Shown here in pieces: positions 18,541 to 28,264 of a DNA stretch of 64,000 nucleotides (positions are counted from its first letter, which is position 1; each line of letters starts with the position of its first letter). The stretch lies in the NCBI GenBank assembly GCA_963665495.1, contig OY762289.1, forward strand, positions 3,038,001-3,102,000. Reading direction: 5' to 3'. The notes beneath the pieces are model-generated. The model saw only the letters and a list, made by a program, of their open reading frames with translations, was not told the origin of the DNA and did no database searches. A program made the translations under genes and the position numbers. The stretch is from G963665495 sp963665495. Its GTDB lineage: Bacteria > Desulfobacterota > Desulfovibrionia > Desulfovibrionales > Desulfovibrionaceae.

Positions 18541-19265
18541 CAGCCGTAAAATACGCCATCCCGCACGCTGCCTCCGCCCACCGGCAGCGTATCGGCCAGC
18601 CGTGTTTGCAGCATGCTGCAATGCTTGCGGCCTTCTTCGCTTTCCACCTTGTTGACGAAAAGCATTTTCCTGCCACGGGCGTGCTGAAATAAGCCCCTGG
18701 GGCTACGGATCATGCGCTCGAGATGGTCCAGGGTGACTTTCTCGCCCTCTTGCGCTCCGGTAATCTGCGTGAACAGCTCCAGCCGGTGCACAAGATCGCT
18801 GGTGATTGTCCGGCCCACGCAAGTTATATCCAGCACGCCCACTGTCAAGGTCGTATACGCGGGGATCACAGGCTCGAAATCCTTCCAACCTTTGAGGCGT
18901 TTCATGGCCGCCCCGTCAGCCTCGATCACCGTAACGTCAAAACGTTCCTTCAAGGCTTCCAGAGTCTCCGCGGACAAGGACCCGAGCTTGCCGGGAATCT
19001 GGGTGGGGCAGGCTGCGAAGTACCTCCCGGCCTTTGGCAGTTCCACATCCTGGAAAGCCCTGTCATGCAGTTCCACAAAGTCGCACTGATCGCTCTCCGG
19101 CTCGCGCATCTTGGTGGTGGTTGTCAGCAATACGCTCCTTCCCGCGCGGCCGAGTTCCCTGCCCAGCAAAAACAGCAGCGAAGTCTTGCCTCCGGCCCCG
19201 GTGATGCTGACGACATCCCCTTTGGCGATCTGCAGCAGTTCCGTACAGGTCTGATAGGTTTTCAT
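18540..19265 (-). CDS. yqeC: YqeC, selenium-dependent hydroxylase accessory protein
   Basis: The 241-aa protein has a P-loop-like SITGAGGKTSLLFLLGREL near residues 20-38, TTTTKMREP, and VIEADGAAMKRLKGW, all typical of the YqeC family. With YqeB it marks bacteria carrying selenium-dependent molybdenum hydroxylases and is thought to act in cofactor maturation. It is the last gene of the minus-strand run from the aminotransferase and aspartase, ending at the convergent terminator. Separation from yqeB is unusual. No selD is in the window. Confidence 0.9.
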   Translation of the reverse strand: MKTYQTCTELLQIAKGDVVSITGAGGKTSLLFLLGRELGRAGRSVLLTTTTKMREPESDQCDFVELHDRAFQDVELPKAGRYFAACPTQIPGKLGSLSAETLEALKERFDVTVIEADGAAMKRLKGWKDFEPVIPAYTTLTVGVLDITCVGRTITSDLVHRLELFTQITGAQEGEKVTLDHLERMIRSPRGLFQHARGRKMLFVNKVESEEGRKHCSMLQTRLADTLPVGGGSVRDGVFYG

Positions 19266-19277
19266 GGCATAAAAAGT

Positions 19278-20687
19278 TTAGTTCCTAAAATATTTCGGAT
19301 GCAATAGATTTTCCACGGACAGCAGCTCGTCCAACTTTTGTTCATCCAGCAGCCCTTCCGCGATGACCAGCTCCCTGACAGAGCTGCCGGTATCCAGAGC
19401 CTTTTTGGCGATCTCGGCGGACTTTTCATAGCCGATGATGGGATTCAGCACCGTGACGATGCCGATGCTGTTCAGCACCATGTCGCGGCAGCGGTCCGCA
19501 TTGGCCGTAATCCCCTTGACGCAGCGGTCTTCCAGCACGCGGCAGCCCCGCTTGAGCATCTCCAGCATCATGAACAGGTCGGAGGCGATGACGGGCTCCA
19601 TGACATTGAGCTGCAACTGCCCTGCCTCCGCCGCCAGAGTGATGGAGACGTCCATGCCGATGACCTTGAAGGCCACCTGGTTGACGACCTCGGGGATGAC
19701 CGGGTTGACCTTGCCGGGCATGATCGAAGATCCGGGCTGCATTTTAGGCAGGTTGATTTCATTGAGTCCGCAAGTCGGGCCGGAGGAAAGCAGCCGCAGA
19801 TCATTGCAGATTTTGGAAAGCTTCACCGCAATACGCTTGAGAACGCCCGAAAGCTGGACATAGGCGCCGGTGTCCGAAGTGGCCTCGATCAGGTCCACGG
19901 AAGAATTCAACGGCAGGTTCGTCATCTTGCGCAGATAATCCACGGCAATGGGCGTATAGCCCGACGGCGCGTTTACGCTCGTACCAATGGCCGTGGCGCC
20001 CAGATTGATCTCACGAAACAACTCGGCGCTGGACTCCAGACGCTCGATGTCTTCCACCACTGTGGTGGCAAATGCGCCGAACTCCTGCCCCAAAGACATG
20101 GGCACCGCATCCTGCAACTGCGTACGGCCCATTTTAATGACGTCCTTGAACGCGACGGCTTTATTTCTGAACGCCCGGGCCAGAGATTTCAGAGCCTTTT
20201 TAAGATCCGGAATGACCAGCAGCAGCGCAATCCTGAACGCGGTGGGATAGGCGTCATTGGTGGACTGCGAACAGTTTACGTGGTTATTGGGATGCACGAT
20301 GTCATAGCGCCCTTTCTCATAGCCGAGTATTTCCAGGGCCTTGTTGGCGATGACCTCGTTGGCGTTCATGTTGGTGGAAGTACCCGCGCCCCCCTGGATG
20401 ACGTCGACCACGAACTGCTTGTCCAGTTCCCCGGAGATTACCACATCACAGGCGGCGACAATGGCTCCGGCGATATCTTCAGAGATGACGCCGAGATCCC
20501 GGTTGGCCAGGGCCGCGGCCTTTTTGACGTAGCCCAGAGCCTGAATAAAGCGCGGCTGAATGGAAATGGGAATGTCCGTGATTTTGAAGTTCTCCACGGC
20601 GCGTTGCGTCTGAATCCCGTAGTAACAGGTGTTGGGGATTTCCATTTCGCCAAGAAAATCGTGTTCAATTCTTTTTGATCTATCCAT
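19278..20687 (-). CDS. aspA: Aspartate ammonia-lyase
   Basis: The 469-aa enzyme deaminates L-aspartate to fumarate and ammonia. It shows the fumarase/aspartase superfamily signature GSSIMPGKVNPV near residue 317, with the catalytic serine in the SS loop, plus GAGTSTNMNANEV and HPNNHVNCSQSTND. These match aspartase better than class II fumarase. It lies 12 bases upstream of yqeC and downstream of an aminotransferase. Fumarate formed here could be reduced as an electron acceptor or enter the C4 acids also made in the citrate operon. The ribosome site is weak. Confidence 0.92.
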   Translation of the reverse strand: MDRSKRIEHDFLGEMEIPNTCYYGIQTQRAVENFKITDIPISIQPRFIQALGYVKKAAALANRDLGVISEDIAGAIVAACDVVISGELDKQFVVDVIQGGAGTSTNMNANEVIANKALEILGYEKGRYDIVHPNNHVNCSQSTNDAYPTAFRIALLLVIPDLKKALKSLARAFRNKAVAFKDVIKMGRTQLQDAVPMSLGQEFGAFATTVVEDIERLESSAELFREINLGATAIGTSVNAPSGYTPIAVDYLRKMTNLPLNSSVDLIEATSDTGAYVQLSGVLKRIAVKLSKICNDLRLLSSGPTCGLNEINLPKMQPGSSIMPGKVNPVIPEVVNQVAFKVIGMDVSITLAAEAGQLQLNVMEPVIASDLFMMLEMLKRGCRVLEDRCVKGITANADRCRDMVLNSIGIVTVLNPIIGYEKSAEIAKKALDTGSSVRELVIAEGLLDEQKLDELLSVENLLHPKYFRN

Positions 20688-20950
20688 AATAATTTAACTG
20701 CGCTTTGTTGCTTTGGAGCGGTTGCAATGTGTACGTCCAGGGCCTGTTATCAGTAAAACAAGAGCAGGCTGCCCAAAGCGTCGGCAGTGGGACAGAATTC
20801 GTCCGGCATTTTTTTGTGAAAGCGCCGGGCATTCCGCCACCGAACTCTCTGTACAGCCTGCAGTAACAACGTCCTGTTAACACGGCCGGACCAGGTATTC
20901 GCCGACAGGCAAATAAGCCGGTTCCGTCCGCGTTCAATTTTCTCTTAGGC

Positions 20951-22384
20951 TCAATCGCACAAAGGATCAAGGGCCGACAACCCGTAATCCAGCGCATCGA
21001 GAGCCTTGTCCATGTCTTCCGTGGAGATCTGCAGCGAACCGCCGATACGCAGCGTATTCGGCAGGAAGCCACCCAGCAGTACGCCCTTTTCCAGACATTT
21101 CCCCAGCACGATCATGATCGGCTTGCTGCTCGGATTGTCGGTAAAGGCCGTGTTGCGGTCCTCTTTGACAAAAGGCTCCTTGGTCTCTTTGTTCTTGACC
21201 AGTTCCACCTGCCAGAACATGCCTTCGCCGCCCACGAACCCGACGCACTTGTGCTTTTCCTGGAGTTTCAGCAGCCCTGCGCGGAAGTATTCGCCCTTCT
21301 GGTCGGCCTTTGCGATGATATCGTTTTTGATCATGTACTTGATGTTGGCAGCGGCCGCAGCCATGGCGATGGGGTGCCCCGCGAAGGTGGAAACGTGGTT
21401 CCAGCGTACGGAGTCCATAAAGTCCGCGATTTCTTTGTTTACAATCACCGCGCCGGCGGGAATGGCCGAGCTGGTCAAGCCCTTGGCGATGGTCATGATG
21501 TCGGGGACCACTTTGCCGCCGCCCATTTTCTGATACCCGAACCAGGTGCCCAGGCGGCCGAAGCCCATCAGAACTTCGTCAACGATCCACAGGATGCCCA
21601 GTCTTCTGGTCATCTCGTAGATCTGCGGCAAATATTCCTTGGGCGGCATGATGGTTCCTGCGCCAAAGGCCGGTTCGGTGATCATGGCGGCCACCTGGTC
21701 CACGCCGTGGTTGCGAATGAACTGTTCCGCGGTATGCACGCAGGGTAACAAACCGTTGGAGAGCGCGGATTTGCACTCCGGGTAGGTATGGCCCACCGAA
21801 CAACGGTAGCACAACGGCGCCGGACACTTGATGGTCGCCCCGTACCCTTGCCCAGGCACCTGTCTGACGAGTTTGTCCGATTCGCGGGAAATATGCGAGC
21901 GGCCGGAAAGCACCCTGTTCAGCCCTACGGCCGTACCGGTGATTCCGTGATAGGAGTGTTCTCTCGTGGCAATGAATTCCTTGCCGGTGAAGAGCCGCGC
22001 GATGATGGCCGCGACCTCGACGGACTCGCCGCCGGTGTTGGTGAAACGGACCTTGGAGGCCCATCCTTCCTCACCGAGAATGTCTTCCACGAGCAGCTTG
22101 GCGACCTCGGCCTTGTAATCCGTTGCATACAGATCCCAGACAAAGCCGAACCGATCCAGAGCATCCTTGATTGCCTGCTGCACTTCCGGCACTCGCTGAC
22201 CGATGTTGACGCAATACAGCTGGTTGAACATGTCCAACAGCTTTGTGCCGTCAGGCATGATCAGATAGTCCCCTTCCGTACGCTCGATGAAACAGGGGGA
22301 GTATTCCTCTGCAGTGACAAACGGATGGAGCAGATATTTGCTATCCCACTCTTTGATTTGATTCCAGTCGGTCGTTCCAGCCAT
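20951..22384 (-). CDS. Class III (omega-type) PLP aminotransferase with a cysteine-rich insert
   Basis: The 477-aa fold-type I enzyme has the PLP lysine K301 (MTIAKGLTSS), the pyridine-nitrogen aspartate D269 (IVDEV) and the THNGGE-like TNTGGE. Class III members move a terminal amino group to pyruvate or 2-oxoglutarate, often producing an aldehyde. Residues 187-215 hold five cysteines (C187, C192, C195, C204, C215) not found in standard members, resembling a metal- or cluster-binding insert. It follows a sugar-type ABC importer and an AOR operon, so an amine could be imported, transaminated to an aldehyde, then oxidised. Taurine, GABA or beta-alanine are possible substrates. Confidence 0.87.
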   Translation of the reverse strand: MAGTTDWNQIKEWDSKYLLHPFVTAEEYSPCFIERTEGDYLIMPDGTKLLDMFNQLYCVNIGQRVPEVQQAIKDALDRFGFVWDLYATDYKAEVAKLLVEDILGEEGWASKVRFTNTGGESVEVAAIIARLFTGKEFIATREHSYHGITGTAVGLNRVLSGRSHISRESDKLVRQVPGQGYGATIKCPAPLCYRCSVGHTYPECKSALSNGLLPCVHTAEQFIRNHGVDQVAAMITEPAFGAGTIMPPKEYLPQIYEMTRRLGILWIVDEVLMGFGRLGTWFGYQKMGGGKVVPDIMTIAKGLTSSAIPAGAVIVNKEIADFMDSVRWNHVSTFAGHPIAMAAAAANIKYMIKNDIIAKADQKGEYFRAGLLKLQEKHKCVGFVGGEGMFWQVELVKNKETKEPFVKEDRNTAFTDNPSSKPIMIVLGKCLEKGVLLGGFLPNTLRIGGSLQISTEDMDKALDALDYGLSALDPLCD

Positions 22385-22536
22385 TTTTTTCTCCTTTACA
22401 ATGTGACGAATTGCCCTTCAGGAAGAACACCTCCCCTGGGGTGGAAAAAATTCCGAGAGTTGTTCTCTCCGCTTACGCGGCAAAGGGAACGAAAAACAAA
22501 GCGATAGACATGCCGTAAAAAAGAATCCGTAAATTT

Positions 22537-22578
22537 CCGGGGGCAGCCCCCCTTGCATTGGAAGGTTGCCTCCCCCGG
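22537..22578 (-). other. GC-rich hairpin between the binding-protein gene and aminotransferase
   Basis: CCGGGGGCAGCC at 22537-22548 pairs imperfectly with the run ending CCTCCCCCGG at 22578. It lacks a strong U-run on the minus strand, so it may be a partial terminator or processing site that raises binding-protein expression over the downstream genes. Confidence 0.45.
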
Positions 22579-22622
22579 ACGCCTGCGCCCGGAGGAGACA
22601 ACAACGTTATTTCACACTGAGA

Positions 22623-23708
22623 TTATTTGGGATCGACAACCATGGAAGACGGCGGTACCCAGCCTTCCGGAGCCCAGACCTGGTTTCTGGGGAATTTGTC
22701 GATGGAGCTCTTTTCCATGATCAGGCCGTCAGTCCAGACATACTTGGGCACTTTGTTTTCCTTGTTGGCATTACGGATGATCATGTTGATGAGGATACGC
22801 GCGTTGGTCAGCGAATGGCCGGTTACGCCGTAATCAATCGAACCGTCTTTGATGTAGGGCAGCGTGGCCTGGAAAGGATACGCCATGACCAGGTTGACCT
22901 GATCGGTCTTGTTGGCTTCGATCAGGGCATTGGCAACGCCGTGGGCCTGGGCTTCGACAACGAAGAAACCGTTCAGATCCGGATGCGCGTTCAGGATGTT
23001 TTCGGCGACGGACTGGCCAACTGCGGGATCTTCACCATCACCCCACTGCTCGGCCACTACTTCGATGTCCGGGTACTTTAACAAAGCCGCATGGCATCCT
23101 TTGTTGATGGCTTCGGTGTAGGTGCTTCCCGCGGGTCCGGGCAAAATGGCGATCTTGCCTTTGCCTTTCAGGGTCTTTCCGAGCCAGTCAATTCCCCTGT
23201 AACCGAAGTCATAATCATTTTCGCAGATGTAGCCTTTCAGCTTGTCGGTAATGGCGGCTTCACCGATAAAGTATACGGGGATGCCCTTCTTGGCGGCTTC
23301 CTCGGAAACGGCTGTGAGCGCCTCGGCGCTGGTGGGAGCGATAACCAGAGCGTCCACACCTTTCTGCATCAGGTTTTCCACCTGGCTGATCTGGCCCTGA
23401 ATGTCTTCATAGCCGTTGGCGGCCAGAATTGTCACACCCACTCCGGTAGCCTGCGCTTCCGTAATGAAACCGTACACCTGGTTGACGAAGTACGGGCTGT
23501 TCAGAGAGGGGATGCTGATGCCGATCATCAGTTTTTCTTTGGGTTTCACGCGATTCCATTCTTCCCAGACGCGCGAGCCCCATGGGTAAATGTCTTCCGC
23601 CACAATGCCCTGCCAGCTGTCGTTGTAGTCATTGGCCTGCGCCATCATCGGAATCAGGCAGAAACTCACCAGCAACAATACACAGAAGAAGCTTCTACAA
23701 CGTCTCAT
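22623..23708 (-). CDS. Periplasmic sugar-type substrate-binding protein (RbsB/TorT family)
   Basis: The 361-aa exported protein has a signal peptide ending near residue 25 (PMMAQA). The mature fold is periplasmic-binding type I: KLMIGISIPSLNSPYF, ANGYEDIQGQISQVENLMQKG and the hinge region ALVIAPTSAEAL. AAGGAG precedes the ATG. It is the third gene of an ATPase, permease, binding-protein set. TorT-like proteins are the other possibility, but the adjacent permease and ATPase support transport. The ligand is unknown and might be an amine rather than a sugar. Confidence 0.9.
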   Translation of the reverse strand: MRRCRSFFCVLLLVSFCLIPMMAQANDYNDSWQGIVAEDIYPWGSRVWEEWNRVKPKEKLMIGISIPSLNSPYFVNQVYGFITEAQATGVGVTILAANGYEDIQGQISQVENLMQKGVDALVIAPTSAEALTAVSEEAAKKGIPVYFIGEAAITDKLKGYICENDYDFGYRGIDWLGKTLKGKGKIAILPGPAGSTYTEAINKGCHAALLKYPDIEVVAEQWGDGEDPAVGQSVAENILNAHPDLNGFFVVEAQAHGVANALIEANKTDQVNLVMAYPFQATLPYIKDGSIDYGVTGHSLTNARILINMIIRNANKENKVPKYVWTDGLIMEKSSIDKFPRNQVWAPEGWVPPSSMVVDPK

Positions 23709-23788
23709 TTGTCTCTCCTTTAAAAGGTTGTATAATTGTCCCCATTATTGGTGGGCCATTATCACTTCTTAAAGAAAGCAACCCAGAG

Positions 23789-24760
23789 TTACTTTTTCAT
23801 CTTGTCTATAACGACAGCAACGATAATGATAACACCGACGATTACCTGTTTTACAAAGGCTGATACGCCGATAAGATCAAATCCGTTGGACAAGGCGGAA
23901 AGGAATAATGCGCCAAGCATCACGCCGCCGAGTTTACCAACGCCGCCCTGGAATGTTACGCCACCGACAACACAGGCCGCGATGGAGTCCATCATGAGCG
24001 ATCCGCCAAGATTAGGCTGTCCGGAGTTGATGCGAGAAGTGAGTATTGAGGCGCAGATACCTGTCAATATACCTGCAGCGGTAAAAATCCACAGCATGAC
24101 CATATTTACATTGATACCGGCAAGCCGCAAAGCTTCCAGATTGCCGCCCACTGCGTATACATAGCGTCCGAATCGCATTCGATAGAGCAGGAAAAACATG
24201 ACGACAATGACCAGCGCCGTGAGAATAACAGGAAGAGGAATAGCGCCGATGTTGGTATACGCCAGGCCTCTGAATCCTTCGGGGAGGTTATAAATTGTCA
24301 GTCCTTTTGAAATAATCAGAGCCAGGCCGTTACAGACGGACATGGTTCCCAAAGTGACCGCGAACGAATCGATTTTAAAATAGGCCACCACAAAACCATT
24401 GACGGCGCCCACCGCCATTCCCACAGCGACCGGGGCCAGCCAACCGGCCACCACGCCGAACTCCTTGGCGGCAATGGCGGAAACGACGCTGGAAAGTCCG
24501 ATGATCGCCCCCAGCGATACGTCGACGCCGGAAGTCAGAATAACCAGCATCTGTCCCATGGAAATCAAGGCGAGAAAGCAGGCCTGCCGGGTGAGTATGA
24601 TACCGTTGCTGAAAGTGAAAAAGCGCGGATTGAGTATCCCCATGATCAGAATCAGGGCGACAAACACCATCAGCAGCATGCCTGTTTTTTTATAAAAATA
24701 CCGAAGTCCGCCCAACAAGGAGTTATTTCCATTGCTTGCCATCACATTTGCAGTTTCCAT
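23789..24760 (-). CDS. Sugar-type ABC transporter permease (RbsC family)
   Basis: The 323-aa inner-membrane protein has about ten hydrophobic segments. The family motifs SGVDVSLGAIIGLSSVVSA and AVGGNLEALRLAGINVN, and the LTSRINSGQPNLGGSLMMDSIAACVVGG stretch, match RbsC-like permeases. The start is uncertain: ATG 24760 or ATG 24742 fit equally. It forms one importer with the genes on either side. Confidence 0.9.
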   Translation of the reverse strand: METANVMASNGNNSLLGGLRYFYKKTGMLLMVFVALILIMGILNPRFFTFSNGIILTRQACFLALISMGQMLVILTSGVDVSLGAIIGLSSVVSAIAAKEFGVVAGWLAPVAVGMAVGAVNGFVVAYFKIDSFAVTLGTMSVCNGLALIISKGLTIYNLPEGFRGLAYTNIGAIPLPVILTALVIVVMFFLLYRMRFGRYVYAVGGNLEALRLAGINVNMVMLWIFTAAGILTGICASILTSRINSGQPNLGGSLMMDSIAACVVGGVTFQGGVGKLGGVMLGALFLSALSNGFDLIGVSAFVKQVIVGVIIIVAVVIDKMKK

Positions 24761-24840
24761 TTGACGCTCACAATACGGTTAAAAATTCACTCACTGCAGC
24801 CACTGAAGCCGGCAGGATTTCATTGGTGCTTTCTGGCCGC

Positions 24841-26361
24841 CTATGCGCCCTCTCCGAAGGCGTATCCAAGAACCTGGTCTTTTGTCGTCTCATCCGTCTT
24901 GACAACTTTGACTATTTTTCCTTGGAACATCACTGCGATACGGTCACACATCCCCATTACTTCCTGGAGCTCATAGGATACGAGCACAATGCCTGAACCG
25001 GCCTGTGTCAGTTGATTCATGAACTCATAGATCTCTATTTTTGCTCCGACGTCGACGCCGGCTGTGGGCTGATTGAAAAGAAAGACTTCACCCTTGCTGC
25101 ACAAGGCGCGCGCAAGCAGCACTTTTTGCTGGTTGCCGCCGCTCAGTGTTTCCACTTTGGCTGTAATGCAGCTGGTCTTGATGTTGAATTTGTCCCGGTA
25201 TTTCCCCGCAACGTCGCTGAGTTTCTTTCTGTGGATAAGACCCAGGAATTTCTTGGTAAACCGCTTATACGAGGAAATGACGATATTTTCCGCGACAGAA
25301 AGATTCATCAGCAGGCCGAGGTGTTTTCTGTCTCTCGGAATAAACGCGATGTTGTTTCTCAGTGAGGATTTCGGACTGGATGGTTTCAGAGTCTGGAACT
25401 TCTTGTTCCTGAAAATTTCGATTTCGCCCGAATCATAGGGCTCCGCTCCGAACACAGAACTGAACAGCTCTTCAAATCCGCATCCGACAAGACCGAACAC
25501 CCCCAGCACTTCACCCGAGTGCAGATTCAGGCTGATGTTCTCAAAGGTCTTCTTTCTGTTGAGATTTTTGATCCTGAGAACTTCATCTCCGATTTCCGCT
25601 TTCACTTTCGGATACTTGTTTTTGACTTCCTTGCCGATCATCAAGGGGATCAGGTCATCCAATCCGCAGATATCCGCCATATTCAGGGTATCCACGTATT
25701 GTCCGTTCCGGAAAACAGTGGCCCGGTCGGCAAGATTCTTCAGTTCCCCGCTTCTGTGAGAAATGTAGATGATGCCGGTGCCGTTGCTCCGCAATCGGGC
25801 AATGTTGTCAAACAAAATGTCCTTTTCCTTTTCCGTCAACGATGCCGTGGGCTCGTCCAGGATCAGAATTTTCACATCATTATTCAGCGCCCGGACGATA
25901 TTGATCATCCGCAATTCCGCCACGTTCAGCTCGCTGGCCATTTTCCTGGGATCGATGGGATAGCCGAAATCATCAAAAAGCTCTGCGGTTTTCGCAATCT
26001 GTTGCTTATGATCGATGAATCCCCTGGAGGTGATTTCCGAGCCCAGAAAGACATTCTCCGCCACGGACATGTCCGGAACGTAACTGACTTCCTGATAGAT
26101 GGTAAAAATCCCCAATTCATTGGCATGATGCGGATTTTTAATATTCAGGGGGCGCCCGTCATAGATAATTTTACCGCCGGGATCGGCTTTATGAGCCCCG
26201 GACAGAATCTTGATCAAGGTGGACTTTCCCGCGCCGTTTTCCCCCACAAGCGCGTGCACCTCGCCCCGCCTGAGGTCGAACTGGATGTCGTCCAGCGCCC
26301 GTACGCCCGGAAAGCTTTTGGATACGTGACGCATCGTAAGAAGTTCAGCTGCTGCTTCCAT
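24841..26361 (-). CDS. Sugar-type ABC transporter ATP-binding protein (RbsA family, two ABC domains)
   Basis: The 506-aa protein has two tandem ATPase domains. The first has Walker A GENGAGKST near 38-46 and Walker B ILILDEPTASL. The second has the signature LSGGNQQKVLLARAL and a degenerate P-loop (GLVGCGFEEL), normal for this family. A good ribosome site (AAGGAAG) precedes the ATG. It follows the AOR gene by 49 bases, which places importer and oxidoreductase in one operon. Confidence 0.92.
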   Translation of the reverse strand: MEAAAELLTMRHVSKSFPGVRALDDIQFDLRRGEVHALVGENGAGKSTLIKILSGAHKADPGGKIIYDGRPLNIKNPHHANELGIFTIYQEVSYVPDMSVAENVFLGSEITSRGFIDHKQQIAKTAELFDDFGYPIDPRKMASELNVAELRMINIVRALNNDVKILILDEPTASLTEKEKDILFDNIARLRSNGTGIIYISHRSGELKNLADRATVFRNGQYVDTLNMADICGLDDLIPLMIGKEVKNKYPKVKAEIGDEVLRIKNLNRKKTFENISLNLHSGEVLGVFGLVGCGFEELFSSVFGAEPYDSGEIEIFRNKKFQTLKPSSPKSSLRNNIAFIPRDRKHLGLLMNLSVAENIVISSYKRFTKKFLGLIHRKKLSDVAGKYRDKFNIKTSCITAKVETLSGGNQQKVLLARALCSKGEVFLFNQPTAGVDVGAKIEIYEFMNQLTQAGSGIVLVSYELQEVMGMCDRIAVMFQGKIVKVVKTDETTKDQVLGYAFGEGA

Positions 26362-26410
26362 TTTTACTTCCTTTTTCTGTTCAAACAGGAATCACGCAAA
26401 CGCCTCATCA

Positions 26411-28243
26411 TCAGCCAAACTGCACGATGGAGAGTTTCTCGAGCAACTCTCGGGACGGCGCGCATGACTGGGGATCGAATTCCATTTCCTGCAAATATTC
26501 CTGAACCAGAAGATCTAGGTCGATGGACACTCCGGCAGTAGGCCCTTCCTGAAGCGGGGGATTTCCCAGCACCCGTTGCGGAAAGGCAAAATCCGTGAAC
26601 CGTATACCCGCCTTGAGATTAAAAATGTGGCGGAGCACGGCGATCCGGTAGCCGGCCGTCATAAAATCATCGACAGTCCATTCGCTTGCGTCTGCCGCCG
26701 AAAGGACGTCGACCATCCGTTTGAAGTCGATTATGGAAAAACAGAACGTGCACAACCCGGCGCTGCTCAAGGCATGGACAAGGTTTTCGTTATCCTTATG
26801 GTATCTGGCTTGGCCGTGAAGTACGTCATTGCGCATCTCCGGCTGCTCGTATCCGGCTACCGGAAAAGTGGTGGACCCCTGCGTATGCCGCGCCGGAGTG
26901 GGGTTGGAATAATAGGCCAGCGCAAGGCCTGCGGACCAGCGCGGATCGTGGGCGGGGAGCGCCTCGTTGCGTACCATCATGGCGAACCCGCGGCTTTTTT
27001 CTCCGAAAACGCTTATGGCATGTTCGAAACCCTTGGCGAGCACTGCGCCGATGCCTTCTCCCCTGCCGATAAGCTCGGCCAGCCGGATGACAGCGTCGCT
27101 GTCGCCCCACTGCAATTTCAATCCGCCGGTATCTTCAGCGGTTATGAGCCCGTGTTCGAAGCATTCGAAAGCAAACCCGCACAACCCGCCGCAACCGATG
27201 GAATCCATCCCGAAACGATTGCAGAGGTCATTGAGATAGATCATGGACTCCGGTGATTCGTTAAGCAGGTTGGAGCCGAGCATGCCCATGCTCTCATACT
27301 CCACCTTGTGCACCGGGGTCGCGGTTTTATACGGGCCCGTATCTGCCTGTTCGTGGCCTCCGCAGCCGATAACGCAACTGCTGCAGCGGTATTTTTTCTT
27401 TTTGAAACCGGACATGGTCTTCTCAGTCACGCCCGAGGCATCCTGCAGAGCCGCCCCGGTTCCGCCCCAGTTTCTGATCGGAGCATCGCCCACCGCAATG
27501 CAGCCCTCATAAAAAATGGCCGTGCCGTGAGCGGACAAACCCTGCCCGAAGGTATTTTCCCGTATGTCTTTGGCCTGGGCCTTTCGCTCGTCCTTGAAGC
27601 GCGAAACATCCCTGGCGGAAAAGTCGGCGGTTCCCTTGACGACAACCGCTTTGAGCTTTTTCGAGCCCATCACAGCGCCGAGGCCGGATCGTGCGGCCAT
27701 CCGCCCCTTGTCTGTGGAAATGCCGGCAATCAGAGACAACCGCTCGCCTGCCGGGCCTATGCAGGATACCTGACACTCCGTACCGTGGATCCCTTTCAGA
27801 AGATCATCCGTTTCGTAGCAGTCCTTGCCCCAAAGAAATGCGGCATCATGCAAGGAAACCTCGCCGTCCTCCACAAGCAGGTAGACAGGAGCGTCCGCCT
27901 GCTCCAGAAACAGTATGGCGTCATATCCGGCCCTTTTCATCTCGCGCCCGAAATATCCGCCGCTGTTGGAATCACCCCAACCGCCTGTGGACGGAGATTT
28001 GCCGAAAACCATGTACCGATCCGCGGCCACAGCGCCCGTACCGGTAAGCAAGCCCGGAGCCATGCCGAGAATATTCCCCGGACCGAGCGCATCGGTCGCA
28101 GGATCCATCCGCTCGAGCAGCAACTTAACCCCAAGCCCGTAGCCTCCGATGTACGAATGAAAAATGTCTTTGGACAGCTGCGTGCTGGTCCACTTTTTTT
28201 GCGCCAGATTCACTTCCAGCAGTTTTCCGTTAACTACAGACAT
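26411..28243 (-). CDS. Aldehyde ferredoxin oxidoreductase family protein (610 aa)
   Basis: This is a tungsten- or molybdenum-bis-pyranopterin enzyme that oxidises aldehydes to acids with ferredoxin. The N-terminal domain is present through TGTGAVAADRYMVFGKSPSTG-like substrate-channel motifs. Fe-S ligands are C287, C290 and C294 (CSSCVIGC), with the fourth in LCTFCF near residue 505. Length matches characterised AORs. It is the first structural gene after an XRE-cupin regulator and is followed by an ABC importer and an aminotransferase. That suggests it removes the aldehyde from transamination. The actual aldehyde is unknown. Confidence 0.9.
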   Translation of the reverse strand: MSVVNGKLLEVNLAQKKWTSTQLSKDIFHSYIGGYGLGVKLLLERMDPATDALGPGNILGMAPGLLTGTGAVAADRYMVFGKSPSTGGWGDSNSGGYFGREMKRAGYDAILFLEQADAPVYLLVEDGEVSLHDAAFLWGKDCYETDDLLKGIHGTECQVSCIGPAGERLSLIAGISTDKGRMAARSGLGAVMGSKKLKAVVVKGTADFSARDVSRFKDERKAQAKDIRENTFGQGLSAHGTAIFYEGCIAVGDAPIRNWGGTGAALQDASGVTEKTMSGFKKKKYRCSSCVIGCGGHEQADTGPYKTATPVHKVEYESMGMLGSNLLNESPESMIYLNDLCNRFGMDSIGCGGLCGFAFECFEHGLITAEDTGGLKLQWGDSDAVIRLAELIGRGEGIGAVLAKGFEHAISVFGEKSRGFAMMVRNEALPAHDPRWSAGLALAYYSNPTPARHTQGSTTFPVAGYEQPEMRNDVLHGQARYHKDNENLVHALSSAGLCTFCFSIIDFKRMVDVLSAADASEWTVDDFMTAGYRIAVLRHIFNLKAGIRFTDFAFPQRVLGNPPLQEGPTAGVSIDLDLLVQEYLQEMEFDPQSCAPSRELLEKLSIVQFG

Positions 28244-28264
28244 ACTTCTCTCCAGTTTTTTCCA

